NCBI GenBank assembly: GCA_900321425.1
Contig: ONWA01000010.1
Span: 1-64,000 of the forward strand
Origin: an uncultured Prevotellaceae bacterium
Lineage (GTDB): Bacteria > Bacteroidota > Bacteroidia > Bacteroidales > Bacteroidaceae
DNA length: 64,000 nucleotides
Direction of reading: 5' to 3'
A model generated the notes under the pieces. That model ran no database searches and was not told where the DNA came from. It saw only the letters and a list, made by a program, of their open reading frames with translations. This document shows, piece after piece, positions 53,391 to 62,558 of this stretch. Position 1 is the stretch's first letter. Every line of letters begins with the position of its first letter. The position numbers were made by a program, and so were the translations under genes.

Positions 53391-55005
53391 TCATGAAACT
53401 CATAAACAGGGGATGCGGGTGCAATACCGTTGACGAGTATTCGGGATGAAACTGTGTGCCGATATACCAGCGTTTCTCCGGTATCTCCACAATCTCCACC
53501 AGATGGGAAGAGGGGTTGATACCGACGCATTTCATGCCTGCCGACTCGTATTCTTCTCTGTACTGGTTATTGAACTCATAACGGTGACGGTGACGTTCTT
53601 TGATCATCATCTGTTGACCGTAAGCCGTAAATACTCGACTGTTTTTCACCAACTCGCAGTCGTAGGCTCCCAGTCGCATCGTACCTCCCATATTCGTCAC
53701 ATTCTTCTGTGCTTCCATCAAATCGATGACGGGATGTACTGTGTCTGAAGACATCTCACTGCTGTTGGCATCCTGATACCCCAGCACGTTTCGTGCAAAT
53801 TCGATGACCATCATTTGCATACCCAGACAGATGCCGAAGGTGGGGATATCGGTGGTGCGCCCATATTCAGCGGCAATGATTTTACCTTCGATACCGCGCT
53901 GACCAAAGCCAGGACAGATGAGCACTCCCTGCATCCCTTTCAATTTGTCGGCTACATTCTGCACCGTAATCTCCTCGCTGTTCACGAAATGCACCTTTGT
54001 CTTCACGTCGTTGTAGATACCTGCCAGGTTGAGACTCTCACGGATACTCTTGTAGGCATCCTGCAAATCATATTTGCCCACCAGCGCAATGTGTACCTCG
54101 CACGTTGCCTTGCGCTGCTTCTCTAAAAAGTCGTGCCAGGCTTTCATCACAGGCATTTCCCCAACAGGTATACCTATCTTCCGCAGGATAGCCGCATCCA
54201 GTCCCTGTCGCTGCATATTGACAGGTACTTCGTAGATGCTGTCCATGTCTTCGCTCTGAACCACGCACTCCAGGTCGACATTACAAAACGACGCCACCTT
54301 CAGGCGCAGATGGTCGTCAAGGTGGCGTTCGGTACGGAGGACGAGGATGTCGGGCTGAATACCCATACTTTGCAACTCCTTCACGGAATGCTGTGTCGGT
54401 TTGGTCTTCAGCTCATCGGCGGCTTTCAGATAAGGGACATACGTCAGATGGACACATACCGCATCGCGACCCAACTGCCACCGCAACTGTCGGATGGCTT
54501 CCATGAACGGGGCACTCTCAATATCACCGATGGTACCGCCCACCTCGGTGATGACGAAGTCTAAGTCTTCGTCTGCGGTAGCCAGTTTTTCACCGTCCGC
54601 CATTCCCTTTTCACTCAAACGGAGCATCCGGCGCTTAATCTCGTCGGTGATGTGCGGAACTACCTGGATAGTCTTACCCAGGTAGTCGCCGTGACGCTCG
54701 CGGTCGATGACTGTTTTGTAAATGCGTCCTGTGGTTATACTGTTGTTTTGTGTGGTGCGGATGCCCGTAAACCGCTCGTAGTGTCCCAGGTCGAGGTCGG
54801 TCTCAAAACCGTCCTCCGTCACGTAGCACTCACCGTGCTCGTAGGGGTTCAGTGTTCCTGGGTCGATATTGATATACGGGTCGAATTTCTGGATGGTGAC
54901 CTTGTAGCCGCGTGCCTGTAACAGTTTGCCGATACTGGCCGATATGATGCCTTTTCCCAGCGAGGAAACCACGCCGCCTGTTACGAAGATGTATTTTGTG
55001 TTCAT
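53374..55005 (-). CDS. pyrG: CTP synthase
   Basis: 543 residues. Amidoligase domain (KYIFVTGGVVSSLGKGI, DPYINIDPGTLNPYEHGE) and C-terminal glutamine amidotransferase domain (Cys in GICLGMQMM, GTQFHPEYSS). Makes CTP from UTP with glutamine. First gene of the leftward series pyrG, purF, asnB, carAB; -7 box TAATTTTG on the minus strand at 55030-55023. Last residues are encoded by the repeat. Confidence 0.97.
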   Translation of the reverse strand: MNTKYIFVTGGVVSSLGKGIISASIGKLLQARGYKVTIQKFDPYINIDPGTLNPYEHGECYVTEDGFETDLDLGHYERFTGIRTTQNNSITTGRIYKTVIDRERHGDYLGKTIQVVPHITDEIKRRMLRLSEKGMADGEKLATADEDLDFVITEVGGTIGDIESAPFMEAIRQLRWQLGRDAVCVHLTYVPYLKAADELKTKPTQHSVKELQSMGIQPDILVLRTERHLDDHLRLKVASFCNVDLECVVQSEDMDSIYEVPVNMQRQGLDAAILRKIGIPVGEMPVMKAWHDFLEKQRKATCEVHIALVGKYDLQDAYKSIRESLNLAGIYNDVKTKVHFVNSEEITVQNVADKLKGMQGVLICPGFGQRGIEGKIIAAEYGRTTDIPTFGICLGMQMMVIEFARNVLGYQDANSSEMSSDTVHPVIDLMEAQKNVTNMGGTMRLGAYDCELVKNSRVFTAYGQQMMIKERHRHRYEFNNQYREEYESAGMKCVGINPSSHLVEIVEIPEKRWYIGTQFHPEYSSTVLHPHPLFMSFMRELKN

Positions 55006-55022
55006 TTATCTTGTTTTGGCTG

Positions 55023-55030
55023 CAAAATTA
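55023..55030 (-). promoter_or_regulatory. -7 box of pyrG
   Basis: TAATTTTG on the minus strand, 18 bp before the pyrG start. No clear -33 box. Confidence 0.5.
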
Positions 55031-55184
55031 GTGCATTTTGATAGAAAAAGCGATGATTTGCTTTTATTGCGATTGTTAAAAACCTAGTAAACTGTCATTT
55101 TGTAAACTTAAAACGGGTTTTTGATATCAAATGGTTGCCATGTTGACGAAAAAACTAGCCCAAAGGTTACAAATCGTCATTTCC

Positions 55185-55231
55185 CTAAAAAAGAAGCCCC
55201 CTCTTCGGCCATCAGCGGCGGGAGAGGGGGC
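55185..55231 (-). terminator. Terminator of the glnK-amtB-porin operon
   Basis: On the minus strand, a 9-bp stem GCCCCCTCT/AGAGGGGGC (55231-55223 with 55204-55196) with inner pairing, followed by TTCTTTTTTAG. The remaining ~150 bp to pyrG hold only the pyrG promoter. Confidence 0.85.
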
Positions 55232-55247
55232 GGTTACCTGGCAAAGA

Positions 55248-55958
55248 TTAAGGTTGCAGCGTGAAACCGAGAACCAGGTATGCCTTCTGTGCGCAGGGAT
55301 TAGCCACAATCTGACCAAAGACTGGAATCGAGAACGAATTCGTAATCTTGATATCTTTCGTTGCCTTCAGTGAGAGATTGGTAACGGCAAACCCCGTTGT
55401 GTTATAATATGTGGTGGCATAAGGAACGACACCGACCGTTGCAGTCCAATCGACAGTAACAAGTTTGAATGGGACGGCTACTTCGACATAACTGCTATAA
55501 GCTCGTTTGTTGTTCTTATTATAACCATCGTTACCTGTAAAGTTTGTGTACCACTGTAAGCTGAGCACACCGAAGTCATAGCCGATGTTGGCTTCAAACA
55601 CGTGGTTGGTAGAGTGGGCATCATATTTGAAATAGCGGTTGTTGGGATCGTCTCCACCCACACTGAACCAATAGTCCGTAATGTTGATGTTGAATCCACC
55701 TGTGGTATAGCCCAGCGTCAAGTCAAACTCCTTCGTGTCTGTGGAGGTGAATCCTACGTTTCCCCAAGCTGTCAGCGACAGTCCCTTATAACCTATGCCG
55801 AGTGTAGGTTGTATAGATACATTTCCACAATCCTGACCACGCCAGATGTACTGGTTGACGAAATCGGCCGCTATCGTAAACTTCACTTTCTCCTTATCCT
55901 GTGCAAAGGTGGTCGCACTTGCTACCAGACCCAATGCTAATAAAACAATCTTTTTCAT
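55248..55958 (-). CDS. TorF-like putative porin
   Basis: 236 residues. Signal peptide (cleavage near TTFAQ), then YIWRGQD at the start of the mature protein, a hallmark of the TorF-type family, and many amphipathic strands (NNRYFKYDAHST, VEVAVPFKLVTVDW). Located 46 bp after amtB, so it may let ammonium or another nitrogen source cross the outer membrane; that is inferred. Confidence 0.8.
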   Translation of the reverse strand: MKKIVLLALGLVASATTFAQDKEKVKFTIAADFVNQYIWRGQDCGNVSIQPTLGIGYKGLSLTAWGNVGFTSTDTKEFDLTLGYTTGGFNINITDYWFSVGGDDPNNRYFKYDAHSTNHVFEANIGYDFGVLSLQWYTNFTGNDGYNKNNKRAYSSYVEVAVPFKLVTVDWTATVGVVPYATTYYNTTGFAVTNLSLKATKDIKITNSFSIPVFGQIVANPCAQKAYLVLGFTLQP

Positions 55959-55965
55959 AGCTCTT

Positions 55966-56010
55966 CAATTTTTCAATTCTTCAATTCTTCAATTCTTCAA
56001 TTTTTCAATT
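55966..56010. repeat. 8-bp repeats between amtB and porin gene
   Basis: Five and a half CAATTCTT/CAATTTTT units filling nearly the whole spacer. The amtB stop codon (56007-56005) is part of the tract (AAT-TGA). Confidence 0.92.
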
Positions 56011-57258
56011 ATAGCAGCTTTCTCCGTGTTCGTAAATATCCAGACCTTCTTCTTCGATACGGCTATCCACACGCAGACCGTGAGCCTTCTTGATGCCATA
56101 AAACAGGACGAATCCGCATGCTGCAGCCCAAAGGTCGATGACGAGGATACCAAAGACCTGTGCGCCAAAGAATCCCCAGCCAAAACCGTAGAACGCACCG
56201 TTTGAGGTGGACAGCAGACCCGTCATCAAGGTACCTAGAATACCGCATATACCATGTACTGAAGAGGCACCTACAGGATCATCAATATGCAGTTTGTGAT
56301 CGATAAACTCGATAGCATAAACCAGTACGATACCACATATAAGACCAATCACTACAGCACCTGTCGGAGAGACGAGATCACAACCGGCAGTGATACCTAC
56401 AAGACCAGCCAGCACACCGTTAAGCGTCAGTGAGAGGGAGGGCTTGCCATACTTCCACATGGTGAGGAACATGGTCGCAACACCACCTGCCACAGCTGCT
56501 AAGTTGGTCGTCAGGAACACATGGGATATAGCCACACGGTTCACCTCACCACTTGCTGCCAACTGAGAACCTGGGTTGAAACCAAACCATCCAAGCCAGA
56601 GGATGAATACTCCCAGCGCTGCAATCATCAGGTTGTGACCAGGAATAGCGCGACTCTTACCGTCCTTCGCATACTTACCCAAACGCGGACCCAGTGCCAT
56701 TGCACCAATCAGGGCCAGTACACCACCTACGCTATGTACGATGGCAGAACCTGCAAAATCGTGGAACACGTTACCGAAGGTACTCATCATAAAACCGTCT
56801 GCTGCATCATTGCAGAGCCAACCGCCACCCCAGGTCCAGTGACCTTCAATAGGATAGATCAGCAGTGAGATCACAGCACTATATACCAGATACATCGAGA
56901 ACTTTGTACGCTCTGCCATCGCACCACTAACGATGGTGGCAGAAGTGGCACAGAACACCGTCTCGAAAATCAGAAAGCCCTCTACAGGCAAGTCGCCCTT
57001 ATAGAAACTCAGGTCGCCCCAGTTGGGTGCACCGATAAAACCTGCACCTTCGCTGCCAAACATAAATCCAAAACCTAAGAAGAAGAACAGGAGTGATCCG
57101 AACATGAAATCTACAAAGTTCTTCATCAGGATGTTCGCCGTGTTTTTACCTCGCGTAAAACCAGCTTCACACAGCGCAAAGCCCGGCTGCATCCAGAAAA
57201 CCAACATGGCTGCCAATAGCATCCATACAGTATCGAGTGATAATCCAATTTCGTTCAT
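56005..57258 (-). CDS. amtB: Ammonium transporter
   Basis: 417 residues from the ATG at 57258 (MNEIGLSLDTVWMLL); eleven membrane helices. FALCEAGFTRGKN near the first helix; twin His in DFAGSAIVHSVGG and ASSVHGICG. C-terminal cytoplasmic tail (GLRVDSRIEEEGLDIYEHGE) suits GlnK binding. Follows glnK. Confidence 0.95.
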   Translation of the reverse strand: MNEIGLSLDTVWMLLAAMLVFWMQPGFALCEAGFTRGKNTANILMKNFVDFMFGSLLFFFLGFGFMFGSEGAGFIGAPNWGDLSFYKGDLPVEGFLIFETVFCATSATIVSGAMAERTKFSMYLVYSAVISLLIYPIEGHWTWGGGWLCNDAADGFMMSTFGNVFHDFAGSAIVHSVGGVLALIGAMALGPRLGKYAKDGKSRAIPGHNLMIAALGVFILWLGWFGFNPGSQLAASGEVNRVAISHVFLTTNLAAVAGGVATMFLTMWKYGKPSLSLTLNGVLAGLVGITAGCDLVSPTGAVVIGLICGIVLVYAIEFIDHKLHIDDPVGASSVHGICGILGTLMTGLLSTSNGAFYGFGWGFFGAQVFGILVIDLWAAACGFVLFYGIKKAHGLRVDSRIEEEGLDIYEHGESCYN

Positions 57259-57290
57259 AATTGTGTTGTTTTTTTTGAAGTGATAAATCA

Positions 57291-57638
57291 TTATTTTTTG
57301 TCTTTAAGAACGGTATCACCATTCTCACCTGTGCGAATACTCCATGTGTCGATCATGTCACTCACGAAGATGCGACCATCGCCAACCTCACCCGTATGTG
57401 CCACCTTCAGGATGACCTTCACCGTGGGCTCCACCAGGGGATCGCGACAGACAATAGTCAGGGCGACACGCTCAATCACGTCCGTGGAGTATTGCACACC
57501 ACGATAGATTCGCTCCTGACGGCTCTGTCCGATACCATGAACATTATGGTACTCAAACCAGTCAATGTCCGACTGCAGCAGTGCTTCTTTTACATCCTCA
57601 AACTTCGTCTTGCGGATGATTGCTTCAATCCTTTTCAT
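57291..57638 (-). CDS. glnK: PII nitrogen regulatory protein
   Basis: 115 residues. T-loop with the tyrosine in RIYRGVQY, B-loop TGEVGDGRIFV and C-loop IRTGENGD. The T-loop is shifted in sequence (GIGQSRQER versus FGRQKG of E. coli) but keeps YRG. Controls AmtB and nitrogen enzymes. First gene of the leftward glnK-amtB-porin operon; divergent from gltB. Confidence 0.94.
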   Translation of the reverse strand: MKRIEAIIRKTKFEDVKEALLQSDIDWFEYHNVHGIGQSRQERIYRGVQYSTDVIERVALTIVCRDPLVEPTVKVILKVAHTGEVGDGRIFVSDMIDTWSIRTGENGDTVLKDKK

Positions 57639-57701
57639 ACCTTTTTACCTTTTTTTAATGTGAATACTTAGTTTCTGTGTCGTCTTGCAAGATTACGACG
57701 G

Positions 57702-57929
57702 CAAAGGTACGGCGATTTCCGAAAAAATGGTGCATAAACTTGCAACTTTGCACCAACAAAATCGGCAGAAATGACAAAGTGTAAACTTGATTGCCTCAAG
57801 AAGACTTATTTTGTTTTCGTTTTGTTGTAATTCTTGGTAAAAATTGAGCAAAATGACAGTTGTGTGCGTTTTCAATATAAAAAATTGTCACCAAAACGAT
57901 TGTTTTAATTGCTTTTTGTATTACCTTTG
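57702..57929. promoter_or_regulatory. Divergent promoters of glnK and gltB
   Basis: Leftward TACCTTTG (57709-57702, minus strand) for glnK. Rightward ATTG (57899-57902), 19 nt, TACCTTTG (57922-57929) for gltB. The 190 bp between may hold a shared nitrogen regulator site, but I see no clear palindrome. Confidence 0.65.
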
Positions 57930-57970
57930 CAGTCGAAACCGAGATAAAAGAAAGATGAAGTAAGGATGAT

Positions 57971-60900
57971 ATGAAAAAAAGAAATCTAAACGGACTATAT
58001 CAGTCACAATATGAACATGACGCATGTGGTGTTGGCATGGTGGTCAACATTCACGGAGGCAAGAGCCACGAATTGGTGGATCAGGCGTTACGTGTATTGG
58101 AGAATATGGAGCACCGAGGTGCTGAGACACGTGACAAGACTGGCGATGGTGCCGGTATCATGTTGCAGATTCCCCATGAGTTTATCTTGTTGCAGGGCAT
58201 CCCTGTGCCTGAGAAAGGGAAGTATGGTACGGGTCTTGTGTTCCTGCCAAAGGAAGAGAAGGCTCAACAGCAGATCCTGAGTGTGATGATCGAGGAGATT
58301 GAGCGCGAGGGACTGACGCTGATGCACCTGCGCACGGTGCCTACGAACCCCGAGGTGTTGGGTGTGGCAGCCCGCGAGGTGGAACCCGACATCAAGCAGA
58401 TTTTTGTAACGGGCGTGACCGAAGAGAACGTTCCCGTGTTTGACCGTATATTATATAAGGTGCGCAAGCGTATCGAAAACCGTATCGATGACGAGGACTT
58501 CTACCTGTGCTCGTTGTCGAACAAGAATATCATCTATAAGGGTATGCTGACCAGCGGACAGCTGCGACGTTACTTCCCCGACCTCTCGAACGATTATTTT
58601 ACCAGCGGACTGGCATTGGTTCACTCGCGTTTTTCAACGAATACATTCCCCAAGTGGAAACTGGCCCAGCCTTTCCGCTTGCTGGCACACAACGGTGAGA
58701 TCAATACCATTCGTGGCAACCGCGGTTGGATGAAGGCCCGCGAGAGCGTGCTCTCAAGCGAGGCACTGGGTGACATCAAAGACCTGCGCCCCATCGTACA
58801 GGAGGGGATGAGCGACTCCGCCTCGCTCGACAACGTGTTCGAGTTCTTGATGATGAGCGGACTGTCGTTGCCGCAGGCGATGGCGATCCTCGTGCCCGAG
58901 AGCTTTAACGACAAGAACCCTATCAGCGAAGACCTGAAGGCCTTCTACGAGTATCACTCTATCCTGATGGAACCGTGGGACGGACCCGCTGCGCTGTTGT
59001 TCAGTGACGGACGCTATGCAGGCGGAATGCTGGATCGTAATGGTCTGCGCCCCAGTCGTTATACCATCACCAAACAAGGTGTGATGGTGGTAGCCAGTGA
59101 GGTGGGAGTAATGGACTTTGAACCGGGCGATGTGGTGTCGAAAGGACGCCTGCAACCCGGAAAGATTCTGCTGATAGACACTCAGGAGGGTAAGATATAC
59201 TACGATGGCGAAATCAAGGAGCAGTTGGCCAAGGCCCATCCTTATCGAGAGTGGCTCTCAGAGAACCGTGTACAGTTAGAGAAACTGAAGAGCGGTCGTA
59301 AGGTGGACAATAGCGTGAGTGACTTGCAACGTAAGTTGGTGATGTTTGGCTACGGACAGGAAGATATCGACAAGACGATCATTCCGATGGCTACCGCCGG
59401 ACAGGAGCCTGTGGCTGCCATGGGTAACGACACCCCGTTGGCGGTGATTAGCGATCGTCCACAGGTGTTCTTCAACTACTTCCGTCAGCAGTTTGCACAG
59501 GTGACCAACCCTGCTATCGACCCTATCCGTGAGGAGCTGGTGATGAGTCTGACGGAATATATCGGTGCCGTAGGAACGAACATCCTGACGCCCGATGCGT
59601 CAAACTGCAAGATGGTACGTCTGCCACAACCCGTATTGACCAACACACAACTCGATATACTGTGTAATATCCGTTATAAGGGATTTAACACCAGGAAGTT
59701 ACCGATTCTCTTTGAGATGACACAGGGTGAGAGCGGACTTCGTCAGGCTCTCGAAGACCTTTGCAAGAAGGCTGAGGAGAGCGTTGATGAAGGTGTGAAC
59801 TACATCATCCTGAGCGACCGCGATATCGATGAGCAGCATGCCGCCATCCCTTCGTTACTGGCTGTGAGTGCTGTTCACCACTACCTGATTAGCGTGGGTA
59901 AGCGTGTGCAGACAGCGCTGATCGTGGAGAGCGGTGAGATTCGTGAGACGATGCATGCCGCCCTGCTGTTGGGATATGGTGCATCAGCGTTATGTCCTTA
60001 CATGGCATTCGCCATCCTCGATGACTTGGTGAAACAAGGTAAGATTCAGGAGGAGTATGCCACGGCAGAAGTCCATTATATCAAAGCGGTGGATAAGGGT
60101 CTGAAGAAGATCATGTCGAAGATGGGTATCTCGACTATCCGCTCGTATCGTGGTGCGAAGATTTTCGAGAGCATTGGCTTGAGTGAGGAATTGCTGAAAC
60201 GTTACTTTGGTACAGAGGTAAGCACCATCGGCGGTATCGGTCTGAAGGAAATTGCGAGGGATGCCATTCATTTGCACGAACAAGGAATGGCGGTAGCAAA
60301 CTCTACACTCTACACGCTAAACTCTCCACTAAAAAATCAGGGTCAGTTCTCATGGCGCAAGGATGGTATCAAGCATGCTTGGAATCCTGAGACGATTGCC
60401 CAGTTGCAACTGGCTACCCGTCAGGGCAACTACGATAAGTTCAAGGCATGGGCCAAGATTGTCGATGAGAAGGAATCGCCTATCTTCATTCGCGACTTCT
60501 TTGGATTTAAGAAGGCTGCCAAGCCCACGCCTATCGATGAGGTGGAGTCCGTTGAGAGCATCGTGAGACACTTTGTGACAGGTGCCATGTCGTTTGGTGC
60601 TTTGAGCATCGAGGCCCACGAGGCTCTGGCACTGGCCATGAATAAACTGGGTGTGCGCTCGAATACTGGTGAGGGTGGTGAGGACAACGCTCGCTATCAC
60701 TCGGAGGTGGACGGTGTTTCACTCTCCAGTAAGACCAAACAGATTGCATCAGGTCGCTTCGGTGTTACTGCCGAATACCTGGTGAATGCTGAAGAGATAC
60801 AGATCAAGGTGGCACAGGGTGCCAAGCCTGGTGAGGGCGGACAGTTGCCTGGCTTCAAGGTGAACGACATCATTGCCAAGACGCGTAATGCCATCCCCGG

Positions 60901-62479
60901 CATCTCGCTCATATCGCCGCCTCCTCATCACGACATCTATAGTATTGAAGACCTGGCACAGCTGATCTTCGACCTGAAGAACATCAACCCGACGGCTGCC
61001 GTGAGTGTGAAACTCGTGGCTGAGAGTGGGGTGGGCACCATCGCTGCCGGTGTGGCTAAGGCCAAGGCCGACCTGATTGTGATCAGTGGTGCCGAGGGTG
61101 GTACAGGTGCCAGCCCTGCTTCAAGCATGCGTTTTGCGGGTATCTCGCCCGAGATTGGACTGGCGGAGACTCAGCAGACACTGGTCATCAATGGCCTGCG
61201 CAATCAGGTGCGCCTGCAGACCGACGGTCAGTTGAAGACTGCCAAAGATGTGATTGTGATGGCGATGCTGGGTGCCGACGAGTTCTCGTTTGGTACGCTG
61301 CCGCTCATCGTACTGGGTTGTGTGATGATGCGTAAATGCAATACGAATACCTGCCCCATGGGTGTGGCTACGCAGAACCCAGAGTTGCGCAAGCACTTCG
61401 AGGGTCGTGCGGAATATGTCGTGAACTACTTCACCTTCTTGGCTCAGCAGGTGCGTGAGTACCTCAGCGAGATCGGTGTGAAGAGTCTGAAGGAGATCAT
61501 TGGTCATACGGAACTGATTGAGGTGAACACCGAGAACGCTACCGACAAACAGAAGTCTATCGATTTCGCCCGCCTGCTGCATAAGCCTGAGACAGATCGG
61601 GCATTGTACTGGGATCGTGGTGCTTTTACCAAGGTCACTGGTGTGAAGGACGAGGAGATCATCCGTGCTGCTGAGAAGGCAATCAACAACGGTGAGGAGG
61701 TATCGCTCGACTACGCCATTAAGAATACCGACCGTGCGGTGGGTACGATGCTCTCAGGTGTGATCGCCAAGAAATATGGTGAAGAGGGACTTCCCGACAG
61801 TACCATCAAGATCAAGTTCAAGGGCTCTGCCGGTCAGAGTTTCGGAGCCTTCGCCGTGAAGGGTGTTGACATCCGATTGGAGGGTGAGACCAACGACTAT
61901 TTCGGCAAGGGACTCTCGGGTGGTCGCATATCGATACTCCCACCAGCCCGTCGCAGCGACGATTTCAAGGCCGAAGAGAATATTATCGCTGGTAATACGG
62001 GCCTCTATGGTGCCACCAGTGGCGAGCTTTATATCAACGGAAAGGTGGGAGAGCGCTTCGGCGTGCGTAACTCAGGTGCGATTGCTGTCATCGAAGGAGC
62101 TGGCGACCATTGTTGCGAGTATATGACAGGCGGTCGTGTGGTGGTATTGGGAAAGACGGGACGTAACTTCGCCGCAGGTATGAGTGGCGGTGTGGCCTAC
62201 GTCTACGATCCCGACCACACGTTCGACTATTTCTGTAATATGGATATGGTGGAACTCTCGTTGGTAGAGGACTCTGTATCGCGCAAGGAACTGCTTGAAC
62301 TCATCCGTCAGCACTATCTGCATACAGGCTCTGCATTAGCTGGTCGTATGCTCGACGACTGGCACCGCTATATCGAGGACTTCATCCAAGTTGTTCCTAT
62401 TGAGTACAAACGTGTGCTCGAAGAAGAGAAGATGCGGAAGCTGAGAGAAAAGATCGAGAACGTCCAAAGAGACTATTAA
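57971..62479 (+). CDS. gltB: Glutamate synthase, large subunit
   Basis: 1502 residues. Nucleophile Cys19 in HDACGVG after a short propeptide. Domains in order: glutaminase (about 19-400), central domain, FMN domain (GEGGEDNARYHS, PPPHHDIYSIEDLAQLI, GAEGGTGASPASSM), [3Fe-4S] Cys in MMRKCNTNTCPMGVATQ, and C-terminal beta-helix (GGRISILPPARR, GNTGLYGATSG). Residues about 775-791 (NSTLYTLNSPLKNQ) are encoded by CTCTACA tandem repeats at 60301-60316. Confidence 0.97.
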   Translation: MKKRNLNGLYQSQYEHDACGVGMVVNIHGGKSHELVDQALRVLENMEHRGAETRDKTGDGAGIMLQIPHEFILLQGIPVPEKGKYGTGLVFLPKEEKAQQQILSVMIEEIEREGLTLMHLRTVPTNPEVLGVAAREVEPDIKQIFVTGVTEENVPVFDRILYKVRKRIENRIDDEDFYLCSLSNKNIIYKGMLTSGQLRRYFPDLSNDYFTSGLALVHSRFSTNTFPKWKLAQPFRLLAHNGEINTIRGNRGWMKARESVLSSEALGDIKDLRPIVQEGMSDSASLDNVFEFLMMSGLSLPQAMAILVPESFNDKNPISEDLKAFYEYHSILMEPWDGPAALLFSDGRYAGGMLDRNGLRPSRYTITKQGVMVVASEVGVMDFEPGDVVSKGRLQPGKILLIDTQEGKIYYDGEIKEQLAKAHPYREWLSENRVQLEKLKSGRKVDNSVSDLQRKLVMFGYGQEDIDKTIIPMATAGQEPVAAMGNDTPLAVISDRPQVFFNYFRQQFAQVTNPAIDPIREELVMSLTEYIGAVGTNILTPDASNCKMVRLPQPVLTNTQLDILCNIRYKGFNTRKLPILFEMTQGESGLRQALEDLCKKAEESVDEGVNYIILSDRDIDEQHAAIPSLLAVSAVHHYLISVGKRVQTALIVESGEIRETMHAALLLGYGASALCPYMAFAILDDLVKQGKIQEEYATAEVHYIKAVDKGLKKIMSKMGISTIRSYRGAKIFESIGLSEELLKRYFGTEVSTIGGIGLKEIARDAIHLHEQGMAVANSTLYTLNSPLKNQGQFSWRKDGIKHAWNPETIAQLQLATRQGNYDKFKAWAKIVDEKESPIFIRDFFGFKKAAKPTPIDEVESVESIVRHFVTGAMSFGALSIEAHEALALAMNKLGVRSNTGEGGEDNARYHSEVDGVSLSSKTKQIASGRFGVTAEYLVNAEEIQIKVAQGAKPGEGGQLPGFKVNDIIAKTRNAIPGISLISPPPHHDIYSIEDLAQLIFDLKNINPTAAVSVKLVAESGVGTIAAGVAKAKADLIVISGAEGGTGASPASSMRFAGISPEIGLAETQQTLVINGLRNQVRLQTDGQLKTAKDVIVMAMLGADEFSFGTLPLIVLGCVMMRKCNTNTCPMGVATQNPELRKHFEGRAEYVVNYFTFLAQQVREYLSEIGVKSLKEIIGHTELIEVNTENATDKQKSIDFARLLHKPETDRALYWDRGAFTKVTGVKDEEIIRAAEKAINNGEEVSLDYAIKNTDRAVGTMLSGVIAKKYGEEGLPDSTIKIKFKGSAGQSFGAFAVKGVDIRLEGETNDYFGKGLSGGRISILPPARRSDDFKAEENIIAGNTGLYGATSGELYINGKVGERFGVRNSGAIAVIEGAGDHCCEYMTGGRVVVLGKTGRNFAAGMSGGVAYVYDPDHTFDYFCNMDMVELSLVEDSVSRKELLELIRQHYLHTGSALAGRMLDDWHRYIEDFIQVVPIEYKRVLEEEKMRKLREKIENVQRDY

Positions 62480-62545
62480 AAATTGAAGAATTAAAGAATG
62501 GAAGAATAAAAGAGAATTTCAATTTTTCAATCTTTCAACTTTTAA
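62480..62545 (+). repeat. Inverted-repeat spacer between gltB and gltD
   Basis: AATTGAAGAATTAAAG-type sequence (62481-62510) followed by TTTCAATTTTTCAATC-type sequence (62517-62540), i.e. the same repeat in both orientations, so the RNA can fold back. Begins at the gltB stop codon. Confidence 0.8.
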
Positions 62546-62558
62546 ATTTTAAATAACG

